Shown here piece by piece: positions 43,761 to 52,324 of a stretch of 64,000 nucleotides of DNA; position 1 is the stretch's first letter; each line of letters starts with the position of its first letter. Under the pieces are notes generated by a model. It was not told the DNA's origin. It ran no database searches and was given only the letters and a program-made list of their open reading frames with translations. Source of the stretch: Chitinophagaceae bacterium UBA1930 (lineage in GTDB: Bacteria; Bacteroidota; Bacteroidia; Chitinophagales; Chitinophagaceae); contig DDFK01000001.1 of the NCBI GenBank assembly GCA_002337145.1, forward strand, positions 899,501 to 963,500. The letters run 5' to 3'. The position numbers and the translations under genes are program-made.

Positions 43761-45206
43761 GTGATAAAAAAACTAGATATACTCATCATCCGTTCCTTTA
43801 TCGGGCCCTTCTTTGCCACTTTTCTTATTTCCATGTTCGTGCTGGTAATGCAATTTTTCTGGTTGTATATCGATGACCTGGTGGGTAAAGGGCTGGATAT
43901 TTTTACCATATTGAAACTGATTATGTTTGTGGCAGCCACCGCTGTACCGTTGGCCTTGCCGTTGGCTTTGCTCATTTCATCCATCATGACGTTTGGCAAC
44001 CTGGGCGAAACTTTTGAGCTGGTAGCCATCAAATCGGCAGGTATTCCCTTACTGCGTTTCATGCGTCCTTTGGTTCTTACATCGGTGTTTATAGCTGGCA
44101 TTGCTTTTTTGTTTGCCAACAATATCATTCCTGTTGCACAACTTAAACTGGCCACTTTAAAAACCGACATCATTGTTGCCAAGCCGGCTTTTGATATTAA
44201 GGAAGGTACTTTCTATAATCAGATCAGGGGCTTTTCCATAAAGATTGGCAAGAAGGAAAAAGACGACAGTACCATACGCAATGTGGTGATATTTGAGAAG
44301 ACGCCCGGCCTTCAAGACAATATGCTGTTAGCAGAAAGTGGCATTATGCGGGTAACGGCCGACAAGAAATTTCTTGAATTCATTTTACGCAACGGTTGGC
44401 GTTATGAAGAAAAAGGCCCTCGTTTTACCATCAATACGGATTATGTAAGGCTTGGTTTTAAAGAGTATAAAAAGGTGCTGGATTTAAGGGAGCTACAAAT
44501 GAGCGAGAGCGACGAGCAGAACTTTAAGTATGACCCAAAAATGCTGAGCATTAGGCAACTGAACAAGGCCATTGATTCCTTGGATAAGGTAAATGCGAAC
44601 TTAGAAAAATTGAATATTGCCCAGATAAGCCCCATACTCAATTTTCTTAAGTATATAGATACCGGATGGGTTGCTGTTGACAAAGCACAGATTAAGCCGG
44701 TAAAAACATTTGCCGAAACAATACCGGACTCAGTAAAGCTGAGTGTTTACGACCGTGCCATCAACCAGGTAAACAATGCCAAAGGAAGCATCGGTGTAAT
44801 GGCCGATGAGTATGCCAACAAACTGAAATCGTTAAGGTACCATCAAATTGAGTGGCACCGCAAATTTGCACTCAGCTTTGCATGTGTGGTGCTGTTCTTA
44901 ATCGGTGCCCCGTTGGGTTCCATCATCCGCAAAGGTGGGTTGGGCATGCCATTGGTATTCTCCATTATATTCTTTGTGATATTCCACCTCTTCAACACTT
45001 TTGGCGAGAAGTTTGTGAAAGAAAATGTTACCAGTGCCTTTGTAGGCATGTGGCTTTCAACATTTGTATTGATCCCAATTGCCCTGTTTCTTATTTACAA
45101 AGCCATGAGGGATTCGCAACTGTTTAACCAGGAGTTTTATTACCGATCATTTAGGAACATTCGAAAGTTTATCAATAGCTTTAGAAAATCAAAATCAGCT
45201 TCTTAA
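43761..45206 (+). CDS. LptF/LptG-type permease (YjgP/YjgQ family)
   Basis: Protein of 481 aa with a GTG start (MIKKLDILIIRSFIGPFFAT). Three N-terminal TM helices, a large periplasmic beta-jellyroll (about residues 130-350) and three C-terminal TM helices (ALSFACVVLFLIGAPLGSII, MPLVFSIIFFVIFHLFNTFG, MWLSTFVLIPIALFLIYKAM) give the LptF/G layout. It forms the inner-membrane part of the LPS export ABC transporter with LptB. F and G cannot be told apart here. The jellyroll has a longer than usual insert with coiled-coil character. Confidence 0.9.
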   Translation: MIKKLDILIIRSFIGPFFATFLISMFVLVMQFFWLYIDDLVGKGLDIFTILKLIMFVAATAVPLALPLALLISSIMTFGNLGETFELVAIKSAGIPLLRFMRPLVLTSVFIAGIAFLFANNIIPVAQLKLATLKTDIIVAKPAFDIKEGTFYNQIRGFSIKIGKKEKDDSTIRNVVIFEKTPGLQDNMLLAESGIMRVTADKKFLEFILRNGWRYEEKGPRFTINTDYVRLGFKEYKKVLDLRELQMSESDEQNFKYDPKMLSIRQLNKAIDSLDKVNANLEKLNIAQISPILNFLKYIDTGWVAVDKAQIKPVKTFAETIPDSVKLSVYDRAINQVNNAKGSIGVMADEYANKLKSLRYHQIEWHRKFALSFACVVLFLIGAPLGSIIRKGGLGMPLVFSIIFFVIFHLFNTFGEKFVKENVTSAFVGMWLSTFVLIPIALFLIYKAMRDSQLFNQEFYYRSFRNIRKFINSFRKSKSAS

Positions 45207-45215
45207 AATATTTTT

Positions 45216-45956
45216 ATGGAAAAGAAAAACACATCACGCCGCGAGTTCATTGCAACTACAGGCAAGGCAAGCATTGCTGCGGGTTTATCATTAACCGTAC
45301 TGCCATCGCTGGCAGGCAATTTTGGAAAGGAAGGGGTTGCTTACGAACCAAACTATTCACAGCAACCATTGCCTTATGCCTATAATGGTTTGGAACCTGT
45401 AATTGATGCCATGACCATGGAGATACATTACACCAAACATGCAGCTGGTTATACCAAAAATTTAGCAGACGCATTACAAGATGAATACAAAAAAGCCTCT
45501 GCCACAAATCTAAAAACACTATTGGGAGAAATATCCCGTTACTCCCCCAAAATGCGTAACAATGCCGGCGGGCATTACAACCATGAACTGTTTTGGCAAT
45601 GCATGAGTGCAAAGTCAACAGGCAAGCCCACGGGCAAACTGGCCGATGCCATTACAAGGGATTTTGGTTCGTTCGATGCATTCAAGACACAGTTTGGCGA
45701 AGCTGCCAAAACACGTTTTGGTAGCGGCTGGGCATGGCTGATTGTTACCGCCGACAAGAAATTGAAAGTAGTGTCCACACCCAATCAAGACAATCCCCTT
45801 ATGGATATTGCAGAAGTAAAAGGTTACCCTTTGTTGGGCCTGGACGTATGGGAGCATGCCTATTATTTAAAGTACCAAAACAAACGCCCCGATTATATTA
45901 CCAATTGGTGGAACATTGTGAACTGGGATTTTGTGCAGAAACGTTTTGAGCAATAA
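45216..45956 (+). CDS. sodA: Exported Fe/Mn superoxide dismutase
   Basis: Protein of 246 aa. The first 34 residues are a Tat signal (SRREFIATTGKASIAAGLSL). The enzyme follows: metal ligands His in MEIHYTKHAAGY, His in GHYNHELFW, and Asp and His in LDVWEHAYYLKY. NAGGH with Gly in the position that is Gln in many Fe enzymes favours Mn. It converts superoxide to peroxide and oxygen, here outside the cytoplasm. Only 9 bp separate it from the permease gene, so they may be cotranscribed. Confidence 0.93.
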   Translation: MEKKNTSRREFIATTGKASIAAGLSLTVLPSLAGNFGKEGVAYEPNYSQQPLPYAYNGLEPVIDAMTMEIHYTKHAAGYTKNLADALQDEYKKASATNLKTLLGEISRYSPKMRNNAGGHYNHELFWQCMSAKSTGKPTGKLADAITRDFGSFDAFKTQFGEAAKTRFGSGWAWLIVTADKKLKVVSTPNQDNPLMDIAEVKGYPLLGLDVWEHAYYLKYQNKRPDYITNWWNIVNWDFVQKRFEQ

Positions 45957-45973
45957 AACAACATTCAACTTAC

Positions 45974-46008
45974 AAGCCGCAGATTTAGATAATAAAACAC
46001 TGCGGCTT
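45974..46008 (+). terminator. Terminator after the superoxide dismutase gene
   Basis: AAGCCGCAG/CTGCGGCTT stem with a 17-nt loop, followed by TTATTATTTTT, 18 bp after the stop. Its 3' side overlaps the next gene's promoter. Confidence 0.65.
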
Positions 46009-46011
46009 TAT

Positions 46012-46019
46012 TATTTTTG
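46012..46019 (+). promoter_or_regulatory. -7 box of the CDF transporter gene
   Basis: TATTTTTG, 20 bp upstream of the TTG start at 46040, embedded in the T-rich tail of the preceding terminator. Confidence 0.45.
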
Positions 46020-46039
46020 CCCCTTAAAGTATTCCACAC

Positions 46040-47026
46040 TTGCAATCAGCCAAACAAAATTTCCGGGTTCAGTTATTTATCACCATACTAAGTGTAGTAT
46101 TGTTTGCTGCCAAAATGGTAGCCTACTATTTTACGCATTCATTGGCAATACTTACCGATGCTATGGAAAGCATTGTAAACGTAATTGCCGGCTTTATTGG
46201 TTTGTATGCATTGTTCATTGCTGCAAAACCAAAAGATATTGAGCACCCTTATGGCCATGGTAAGGCCGAGTTTGTTTCCGCTGCTGTAGAAGGTACTTTA
46301 ATAGTGGCAGCCGGCGTGTTGATTATTTATGAAACAGTAACCACATTCTTTCATCACGAACCCATACAACAGTTGGATACAGGCATTTGGCTCGTAGCCA
46401 TTACTGCTGTTATCAATTATGTGGCAGGCTATTTCTGTATTTCCATCGGCAAAAAAAACCGTTCACTTGCCTTGCAGGCAAGTGGTAAACATTTGCAGGT
46501 AGACACCTACTCTACATTGGCCATCATCATAGGATTGGTAGTCATGCTGTTTTCCAAACTCTATTGGCTCGATAAAGTAATTGCCTTATTGGTAAGCATC
46601 ATTATACTATACAATGGCTACAAAATTATACGTGCTTCATTGGCAGGTATAATGGACGAAGCCGATATGGACCTATTGAAACGCCTCATCCATCTCTTGA
46701 ATAAAAACCGGAGGCAAAACTGGGTTGACCTACACAACCTACGGGTAATAAAATATGGCAGCTTATTGCATGTTGACTGTCACTTAACTGTTCCCTGGTA
46801 CCTCAATATCCATGAAGCTCATCTTGAAATTGATGCCCTAAGCGAATTGATAAAAAATGAATTTGCCGACAGCATCGAACTATTTGTACATACCGATGGC
46901 TGCCTCGATTTTAGTTGCGGCATATGCATCAAACAGGATTGTGCCGTAAGAAAAAGTCCACTCCAGCAACAACTGGAATGGACTCTAGAAAATGTTATCT
47001 CTAACCAAAAGCATCAAATTAAATAA
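46040..47026 (+). CDS. Cation diffusion facilitator with a Cys-rich tail
   Basis: Protein of 328 aa with a TTG start; the first later ATG would remove most of TM1. Six TM helices with metal-site motifs LTDAMES in TM2 and HLQVDTYSTLA in TM5, plus HPYGHGKAEF between TM2 and TM3. A cytoplasmic C-terminal domain follows, then an extra tail C-x4-C-x2-C-x4-C (CLDFSCGICIKQDC). It probably exports Zn, Fe or Mn by proton antiport. The Cys tail could sense or bind metal. Confidence 0.9.
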   Translation: MQSAKQNFRVQLFITILSVVLFAAKMVAYYFTHSLAILTDAMESIVNVIAGFIGLYALFIAAKPKDIEHPYGHGKAEFVSAAVEGTLIVAAGVLIIYETVTTFFHHEPIQQLDTGIWLVAITAVINYVAGYFCISIGKKNRSLALQASGKHLQVDTYSTLAIIIGLVVMLFSKLYWLDKVIALLVSIIILYNGYKIIRASLAGIMDEADMDLLKRLIHLLNKNRRQNWVDLHNLRVIKYGSLLHVDCHLTVPWYLNIHEAHLEIDALSELIKNEFADSIELFVHTDGCLDFSCGICIKQDCAVRKSPLQQQLEWTLENVISNQKHQIK

Positions 47027-47040
47027 GGCCAGCATTACTG

Positions 47041-47685
47041 CTACTTAATTTCATAAGCAATCAGGTCGCTGCTTTGTGCAGAAGTTGCAATACCAACGCT
47101 AGCATTGCCTACTGTAGCTGTATAGTTTATCAAGCCAACACCAGGTGCATAATAAAAATCCCCGCTACCCAGCGATAGCGAAACAACGCTTATGGATGTA
47201 CTTAAAGCAACCGTTACATGGGTTACACCCGTATATGTTTTACCTGCTACTGTTTTGGTAATACCTGTTTCAGTTATTTTGTAAGTGCCTACTACGGCAT
47301 AGGTAGATCCCATATAGCTAATGGTAGAGTTGTTTGTCCAACTGCTTGACCCATCTTTTAAATACAGCTCTTCAATACCACCTGCTGCCGTAAGGCCGGG
47401 AAAAATGCCATACCTGTAATAATCCGTACCGCTTTTCAACCAATAATTATTGGGCCCATTGCTATTGGTAAGCACTTTATATGCCTTGCCGTTAATGGTA
47501 GAGTCCGTACCCTTTACCGTAAGTTTAAACACAGTGGTAGTACTGCCCGATACACTTTGATAAGTAAAGTTGCTGCCTGCTGTCAAAATCAAAAAGTCGG
47601 AACTGGCAGTGGCGGTATCGTCACTTTTCTTGCAGCCAGTAAACACAAGGGCACATAGGCCAAATACAAATAGCAGCTTCTTCAT
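47041..47685 (-). CDS. Hypothetical secreted lipoprotein
   Basis: Protein of 214 aa from MKKLLFVFGLCALVFTGCKK (an ATG one codon upstream also fits), with the lipobox ending in FTGC. The mature part is Ser/Thr/Gly-rich and strand-forming (NFTYQSVSGSTTTVFKLTV, GKAYKVLTNSN, GDFYYAPGVGLINYT). No known domain recognised. It is convergent with the CDF gene, 14 bp apart. Confidence 0.8.
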   Translation of the reverse strand: MKKLLFVFGLCALVFTGCKKSDDTATASSDFLILTAGSNFTYQSVSGSTTTVFKLTVKGTDSTINGKAYKVLTNSNGPNNYWLKSGTDYYRYGIFPGLTAAGGIEELYLKDGSSSWTNNSTISYMGSTYAVVGTYKITETGITKTVAGKTYTGVTHVTVALSTSISVVSLSLGSGDFYYAPGVGLINYTATVGNASVGIATSAQSSDLIAYEIK

Positions 47686-47772
47686 CATATAATTTGTTTA
47701 TTCGAAGATATAAACGGTTTTTCAATCAAATTATTTTTTGTTGCGGGCAATGGTGCATCCATCAGGTTTCTC

Positions 47773-47787
47773 GGCGTCGCACCCATC
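47773..47787 (-). repeat. Dispersed 15-bp motif, copy C
   Basis: Minus-strand GATGGGTGCGACGCC, the first 15 bases of copies A and B. It lies in the gap between the hypothetical lipoprotein gene and the dipeptidase gene. Confidence 0.65.
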
Positions 47788-47901
47788 AAGGTCTGCAACA
47801 AACCCCAACAGCCTACCAATATGGCTTGTCGCTTCATCAAAAACCCTTTCATGCTTTCAACTGTTCGTTTTACATTCGCCTTTCAACAAAACAATATTGC
47901 C

Positions 47902-49269
47902 ATGCAAGCGTGGAAAGAATACCAGGAACAAAACAAGGACAGGTTCTTGAACGAACTGCTCGACCTGTTACGCATACCAAGCGTTAGTGCCAGGGGCGAA
48001 CACAAAGACGACATGACCAAGTGTGCCGAAGCAGTAAAGCAACGTTTAACAGAAGCAGGTGCAGATACCGTAACCATTTATCCAACACCCGGACACCCCG
48101 TGGTGTATGGCGAAAAAATAATTGATGCATCCAAACCAACTGTGTTGGTATATGGCCACTACGATGTTCAACCGGCCGACCCTTTAGAGCTTTGGCATAG
48201 TGGCCCTTTTGAACCATTGATAAAAGACGGAAAAATATTTGCCCGTGGTGCATGTGATGATAAAGGGCAATTCTACATGCACGTAAAGGCGTTGGAAACA
48301 ATGGTAAAAACTGGCTCCTTACCTGTAAACATCAAATTTTTAATAGAAGGCGAAGAAGAAATTGGCAGCAAGAACCTGGGCGATTTCTTGACTGCCCATA
48401 AAGACCTGTTGAAGGCCGATGTTATTTTAATCAGCGATACCTCCATGCTAAGCATGGAAAACCCAAGTATAGATGTGGGCGTTCGTGGCCTTACCTATAT
48501 TGAAGTAGAAGTTACTGGCCCTAACCGCGACCTACATAGCGGTGTATATGGCGGTGCCGTGGCAAACCCCATTACCATATTGGCACAAATGATTGCCACT
48601 TTGCACGACGAAAACAACCATATAACCATACCTGGTTTTTATGATGATGTTGTTGTTTCATCCGAGGCAGAAAGGGCAGAAATGGCCAAAGCACCTTATA
48701 ACGAAACCGAGTATAAACAAGACTTGGGTGTACAGGAATTATGGGGCGAAAAAGGCTACACCACCAACGAGCGTACAGGCATTCGCCCTACTTTAGAGCT
48801 GAATGGCATCTGGGGCGGTTATACCGGCGAAGGTGCAAAAACTGTTTTACCAAGCAAGGCTTATGCAAAAATCAGTTGCCGTTTGGTGCCCAACCAAACT
48901 ACAGCCAAAATTGAAGAGCTGTTGATTAACCACCTCAATAAAATTGCACCTAAAACAATTGAGTTCAAAGCATCGGTGCACCATGGTGGCGACCCTTACC
49001 TAACACCTATTGACAGTGTTGAATACAAAGCCGCAGCCAAAGCCATTGAAACAAGTTTTGGCAAGCCGCCAATTCCGGTTCGTGGTGGTGGCAGCATTCC
49101 TATTACTGCCTTGTTCGAAAGCATACTTGGTGTAAAAACCGTATTCATGGGCTTTGGCCTGGATAGCGACAACCTGCACAGCCCTAACGAAAAATTCGAT
49201 TTATTCAATTACTACAAAGGCATCGAAACCATTCCTTACTTTCATAAGTACTATGCGGAAATGAAGTAA
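47902..49269 (+). CDS. M20-family metallodipeptidase
   Basis: Protein of 455 aa from MQAWKEYQEQNKDRF; upstream in-frame ATG codons (from 47821) lie in the intergenic repeat region and add unrelated sequence. The two-zinc site shows as YGHYDVQPAD, RGACDDKGQ, EGEEEIGSKN and LISDTSM, with a dimerisation domain around GPNRDLHSGVYGG. It belongs to the CNDP/DapE-like dipeptidase group and is probably cytoplasmic, cleaving dipeptides with broad specificity. Confidence 0.95.
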   Translation: MQAWKEYQEQNKDRFLNELLDLLRIPSVSARGEHKDDMTKCAEAVKQRLTEAGADTVTIYPTPGHPVVYGEKIIDASKPTVLVYGHYDVQPADPLELWHSGPFEPLIKDGKIFARGACDDKGQFYMHVKALETMVKTGSLPVNIKFLIEGEEEIGSKNLGDFLTAHKDLLKADVILISDTSMLSMENPSIDVGVRGLTYIEVEVTGPNRDLHSGVYGGAVANPITILAQMIATLHDENNHITIPGFYDDVVVSSEAERAEMAKAPYNETEYKQDLGVQELWGEKGYTTNERTGIRPTLELNGIWGGYTGEGAKTVLPSKAYAKISCRLVPNQTTAKIEELLINHLNKIAPKTIEFKASVHHGGDPYLTPIDSVEYKAAAKAIETSFGKPPIPVRGGGSIPITALFESILGVKTVFMGFGLDSDNLHSPNEKFDLFNYYKGIETIPYFHKYYAEMK

Positions 49270-49287
49270 TACATTATACTGGTACAA

Positions 49288-49321
49288 TAAAAAATCCCAA
49301 CACAAAATTGTTGGGATTTTT
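49288..49321. terminator. Bidirectional terminator
   Basis: AAAAAATCCCAACA/TTGTTGGGATTTTT stem between two convergent genes, 18 bp past the dipeptidase stop and 4 bp from the stop of the opposite gene. Confidence 0.85.
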
Positions 49322-49324
49322 ATT

Positions 49325-50677
49325 TTAATAAACAAAAAGGTTCTCGTCTACTTTGGTAAGGTATTTATTCATTTCACTGAACAAGTCAAACAATTGGCTT
49401 TGGCAACATAACCTTCTTCCGTGCAGGTTATTAAAGATATCCAGCAGTACCCAGTCATTTTTAAACACGTAGCCATTTTCAATTGTTATCTTATAGCTTT
49501 TTGTTACGCTTCTGTTTTTGCCTGCTTGCTTATACATGCTATCCCTTGTTATTAAAAAATTATTGGATGGTATTTTGATATAGCCATATTCGTTACGCTT
49601 ACCACTTTTAAGTTGGTTAATTACGTCTTCAAATTTCATTTCGGAGGCAGACTTAGTAACTAAAAACACATCATTCATATTTCCTTCATAACAAGCCGGG
49701 CCAACAGAAATTTTTATGGCATTGGCATCAAATTGTTTATTGGTTGCCATGAAAATATATCTATCTAAAGCAAGTAGGTTTTGGTTCAGCAAATACACAT
49801 CCCTTCTTATTTTCAATTTGTGTTGAACATATAATATCGGATAAAAATCATTATCGCCCCATGAAAGCAACACTGCATCTGCGGGACATTTCATCAATAC
49901 GTTTTTTGCTTTTTGTACAATGCTGTCAGGGTAAAGTTTATCTGGCAAGGGAACTGTTTTCGCATATTCATCAGCGTATGTTAGATAAGTATGAAACGCT
50001 ACCATTACTTCATTGGCCAGCTTAATGGCAATATTGCCTACAATGGTTTCAAAATTTTTATTTTGTTTCATCAGGCTTGTAAAACTTGCAATCGCTTTCT
50101 GGGCAATACTTTTGTACATTTCAATTTGCTCTTTAGTCATACAGTTCCTGGCAAGCGGCAATACAAAAATCTCATCTTTCAGTGCATCTCCATATTGATT
50201 GGATAAACGCGAGCTTGCATAACTACTATAAGCCCTAGCCAAACTATACAAAGCAGAATCTGATAAGTTTGTTTTGTTTGCCAACTCAGCAATTACATCC
50301 TTATACCAACCGTTATAACCATAGTAAGTGTGTAGGCGGTAATTTTTTATAGAGTAATCATCTATATGATCTTTGTAATCCACTGTCGTCACATCTTCTT
50401 TGGCTGCAATTGGAAGTTGCATATATGCTTCCTTCAACCCATCATAAAACAAAAAGGTACCGTCATTTATAAGTTCACCTTTTTCAACCCGTTTGGTTGT
50501 GATTTTCCAATCCATGTTTCTCTTTTCAAAATCAACCTGTGGGTATGACAAAGCGTTTACATCATAGTTTGAATAGAACTTTTTTACTACCTCTTCTATT
50601 GAAGGAGCTTTACTTTGGGCAAGTACAGGAGCGATAAACAATATTGGGATAAAAACAAGCAAAGCTTTTCTGAACAT
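49325..50677 (-). CDS. Secreted protein with a GDND motif like that of DUF2723 proteins
   Basis: Protein of 450 aa with a signal peptide ending APVLAQ. Residues 25-130 are strand-rich and 130-260 helical. Residues 270-310 (LSWGDNDFYPILYVQHKL, RRDVYLLNQNLLALDRYI) resemble the GDNDT-x-P-L-W-Y-x-Q block at the end of large Bacteroidetes DUF2723 membrane proteins, but no TM helices follow. Function unknown; the resemblance is by eye. Confidence 0.75.
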   Translation of the reverse strand: MFRKALLVFIPILFIAPVLAQSKAPSIEEVVKKFYSNYDVNALSYPQVDFEKRNMDWKITTKRVEKGELINDGTFLFYDGLKEAYMQLPIAAKEDVTTVDYKDHIDDYSIKNYRLHTYYGYNGWYKDVIAELANKTNLSDSALYSLARAYSSYASSRLSNQYGDALKDEIFVLPLARNCMTKEQIEMYKSIAQKAIASFTSLMKQNKNFETIVGNIAIKLANEVMVAFHTYLTYADEYAKTVPLPDKLYPDSIVQKAKNVLMKCPADAVLLSWGDNDFYPILYVQHKLKIRRDVYLLNQNLLALDRYIFMATNKQFDANAIKISVGPACYEGNMNDVFLVTKSASEMKFEDVINQLKSGKRNEYGYIKIPSNNFLITRDSMYKQAGKNRSVTKSYKITIENGYVFKNDWVLLDIFNNLHGRRLCCQSQLFDLFSEMNKYLTKVDENLFVY

Positions 50678-50709
50678 ATCAATTACTTTGCAATAAAGTT
50701 ATTGGTAGC

Positions 50710-51108
50710 ATGGCAACCACAAAAGAAAAACTCCGCATAGATAAATACCTCTGGGCAATCCGTTTATTTAAAACACGTAGCCAAGCAGCAGATGCCTGCG
50801 ATAAAGGCAAAGTGAAATTGCATGGCGAAAATGTAAAGGCAGCAAAAACAATAAACCTGGGCGACGAGTTTGAAGTAAAGACAGAAGCACGCAAATGGGT
50901 GATCAAAGTAACCGGCCTATTGGAAAAGCGTGTGGCCTACCCGGAAGCAATCAAAAATTATGAAGACATAACGCCACCCGAAGAATTGGATGTAGTGAAG
51001 TTTCAGCCATCTTCATTTAACACAGGCAAGCGTTTAAGTAAGGTTGGCCGGCCTACCAAACGTAACAGAAGGGATATTGAAGGCTTTACCTCTTTTGAAC
51101 AGGATTGA
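50710..51108 (+). CDS. S4-domain RNA-binding protein, Hsp15/RqcP-like
   Basis: Protein of 132 aa. The S4 domain covers residues 7-65 (LRIDKYLWAIRLFKTRSQAA, CDKGKVKLHGENVKAAKTIN). A basic C-terminal tail follows (GRPTKRNRRDIEGF). Relatives bind stalled 50S subunits carrying peptidyl-tRNA. It is divergent from the GDND protein and well separated from trmD. Confidence 0.9.
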   Translation: MATTKEKLRIDKYLWAIRLFKTRSQAADACDKGKVKLHGENVKAAKTINLGDEFEVKTEARKWVIKVTGLLEKRVAYPEAIKNYEDITPPEELDVVKFQPSSFNTGKRLSKVGRPTKRNRRDIEGFTSFEQD

Positions 51109-51274
51109 AACAAGAAAACACAATTATCACTAGGCATCAAATCAACCTGAAAAATAGAACTGTCTAAGCTGATTTTGCAGGGTGTTTTTATTTTGTTCCA
51201 GCAAGTTCAACCTTATAATCATTCAAAATGCATCAATCACCATTATAGCTTTCACTTTAAAGGGCTAGCTTAAT

Positions 51275-51282
51275 TACTTTTG
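51275..51282 (+). promoter_or_regulatory. -7 box of trmD
   Basis: TACTTTTG with 4 bp before the ATG at 51287. A TTTA, not TTTG, stands near the -33 position. A leaderless message is likely. Confidence 0.5.
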
Positions 51283-51286
51283 CACC

Positions 51287-51970
51287 ATGCAAATCCACAT
51301 CATCTCCGTTGCTCCCGAACTGTTAGACAGCCCTTTTGCCCATAGCATCATGAAGCGTGCAAAGGAAAAAGGCCTGTTACAGATACATACGCATAACTTA
51401 CGTAAGTGGGCAATCAACAAACATGGCCAGATAGATGATTACCAATATGGTGGTGGTGCTGGCATGGTAATGATGTGCGAGCCATTGGTTAATGCCATTG
51501 AAGAATTGCAACAACAAACAAAGTTTGATGAAATCATCTACATGACACCAGATGGCCCAACTTTTAACCAGCAAACCGCCAATCAACTTTCATTAAAGGA
51601 AAACCTGCTGATTATTTGCGGACATTACAAGGGCATTGACGAACGCATACGCGAACATTATATTACCAAGGAAATTTCCATTGGCGATTATGTGCTAAGT
51701 GGTGGCGAGTTGGCGGCAGCTATAATTGTTGATGCAATTGGCAGGTTGCTACCAGGTGTATTGAACGATGAAACGTCGGCACTTACAGACTCATTTCAAG
51801 ACAATCTTCTTGCTCCGCCTGTATATACCCGCCCCGCAGACTTCAATGGCTGGAAAGTGCCTGAAATTCTCTTAACGGGTGATTTAAAAAAAGTAGAGGA
51901 ATGGCGTTACGAACAGTCGCTGCAAAGAACCCAATTAAGAAGACCAGACCTGTTGAACGAAGAAGAATAA
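51287..51970 (+). CDS. trmD: tRNA (guanine-37-N1)-methyltransferase
   Basis: Protein of 227 aa. It methylates G37 next to the anticodon, preventing +1 frameshifts. SPOUT trefoil-knot motifs are YQYGGGAGMVMMCEPL, YMTPDGPTFNQQTA, LIICGHYKGIDERI and GDYVLSGGELAA. The C-terminal helical part ends with RTQLRRPDLL. It is not linked to rpsP-rimM, as it is in many bacteria. Confidence 0.97.
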   Translation: MQIHIISVAPELLDSPFAHSIMKRAKEKGLLQIHTHNLRKWAINKHGQIDDYQYGGGAGMVMMCEPLVNAIEELQQQTKFDEIIYMTPDGPTFNQQTANQLSLKENLLIICGHYKGIDERIREHYITKEISIGDYVLSGGELAAAIIVDAIGRLLPGVLNDETSALTDSFQDNLLAPPVYTRPADFNGWKVPEILLTGDLKKVEEWRYEQSLQRTQLRRPDLLNEEE

Positions 51971-52000
51971 ATAATTGTAGTAAACAAACTTTCATTTTTG

Positions 52001-52093
52001 GTTGGGCGTGTCCCGCATTGGCGTCGGGCTTTTTGTTCCAAATACGTTTGTTGCAAACAGCAATACGTGCTTTACACTCCAATCCCTCACGCC
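52001..52093 (+). repeat. Structured intergenic repeat, copy 2
   Basis: Starts GTTGGGCGTGTCCCGC, continues GTCGGGCTTTTTGTTCC, an inner hairpin GTTTG-TTG-CAAAC, and ends CACTCCAATCCCTCACGCC. The block order and end sequence match the copy at 41493-41580, while the inner hairpin differs. It begins 30 bp after the trmD stop. Confidence 0.7.
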
Positions 52094-52324
52094 GTTCTAA
52101 TCATCTTCCTGTTCTTATTCCAGTATCCAATGCTAAATAACCGCCGTCAAGGCTTGTAGCCGTTAACGGGGTTGCAGTAAATAAATTCCAAATAATAAAA
52201 TTCCAAATTCCAGTCTCCTGTATCAATCTGTTGTTGCGAAGCAGCATAAATCAGTGGGCATCCGTTAAACCTGTGTCATCCGTGTGCCAACAAACATTTA
52301 ATGAAGCCAACTAATCAACTTGCA
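52094..52324. other. Gene-free stretch after trmD and repeat copy 2
   Basis: No ORF of merit. It holds low-complexity AT-rich phrases (AAATTCCAAATTCCAG near 52199-52214) and a phrase CTGTGTCATCCGTGTGCC near 52270-52287, similar to phrases I recall as frequent non-coding repeats in environmental genomes. No terminator hairpin recognised for either flanking gene. Confidence 0.35.

Noticed and set aside
47821..47901. Longer start of the M20 dipeptidase
   Set aside because: The extra 27 residues do not resemble the family, which begins with the helix around MQAWKEYQEQ; they lie in an intergenic region containing the dispersed motif.
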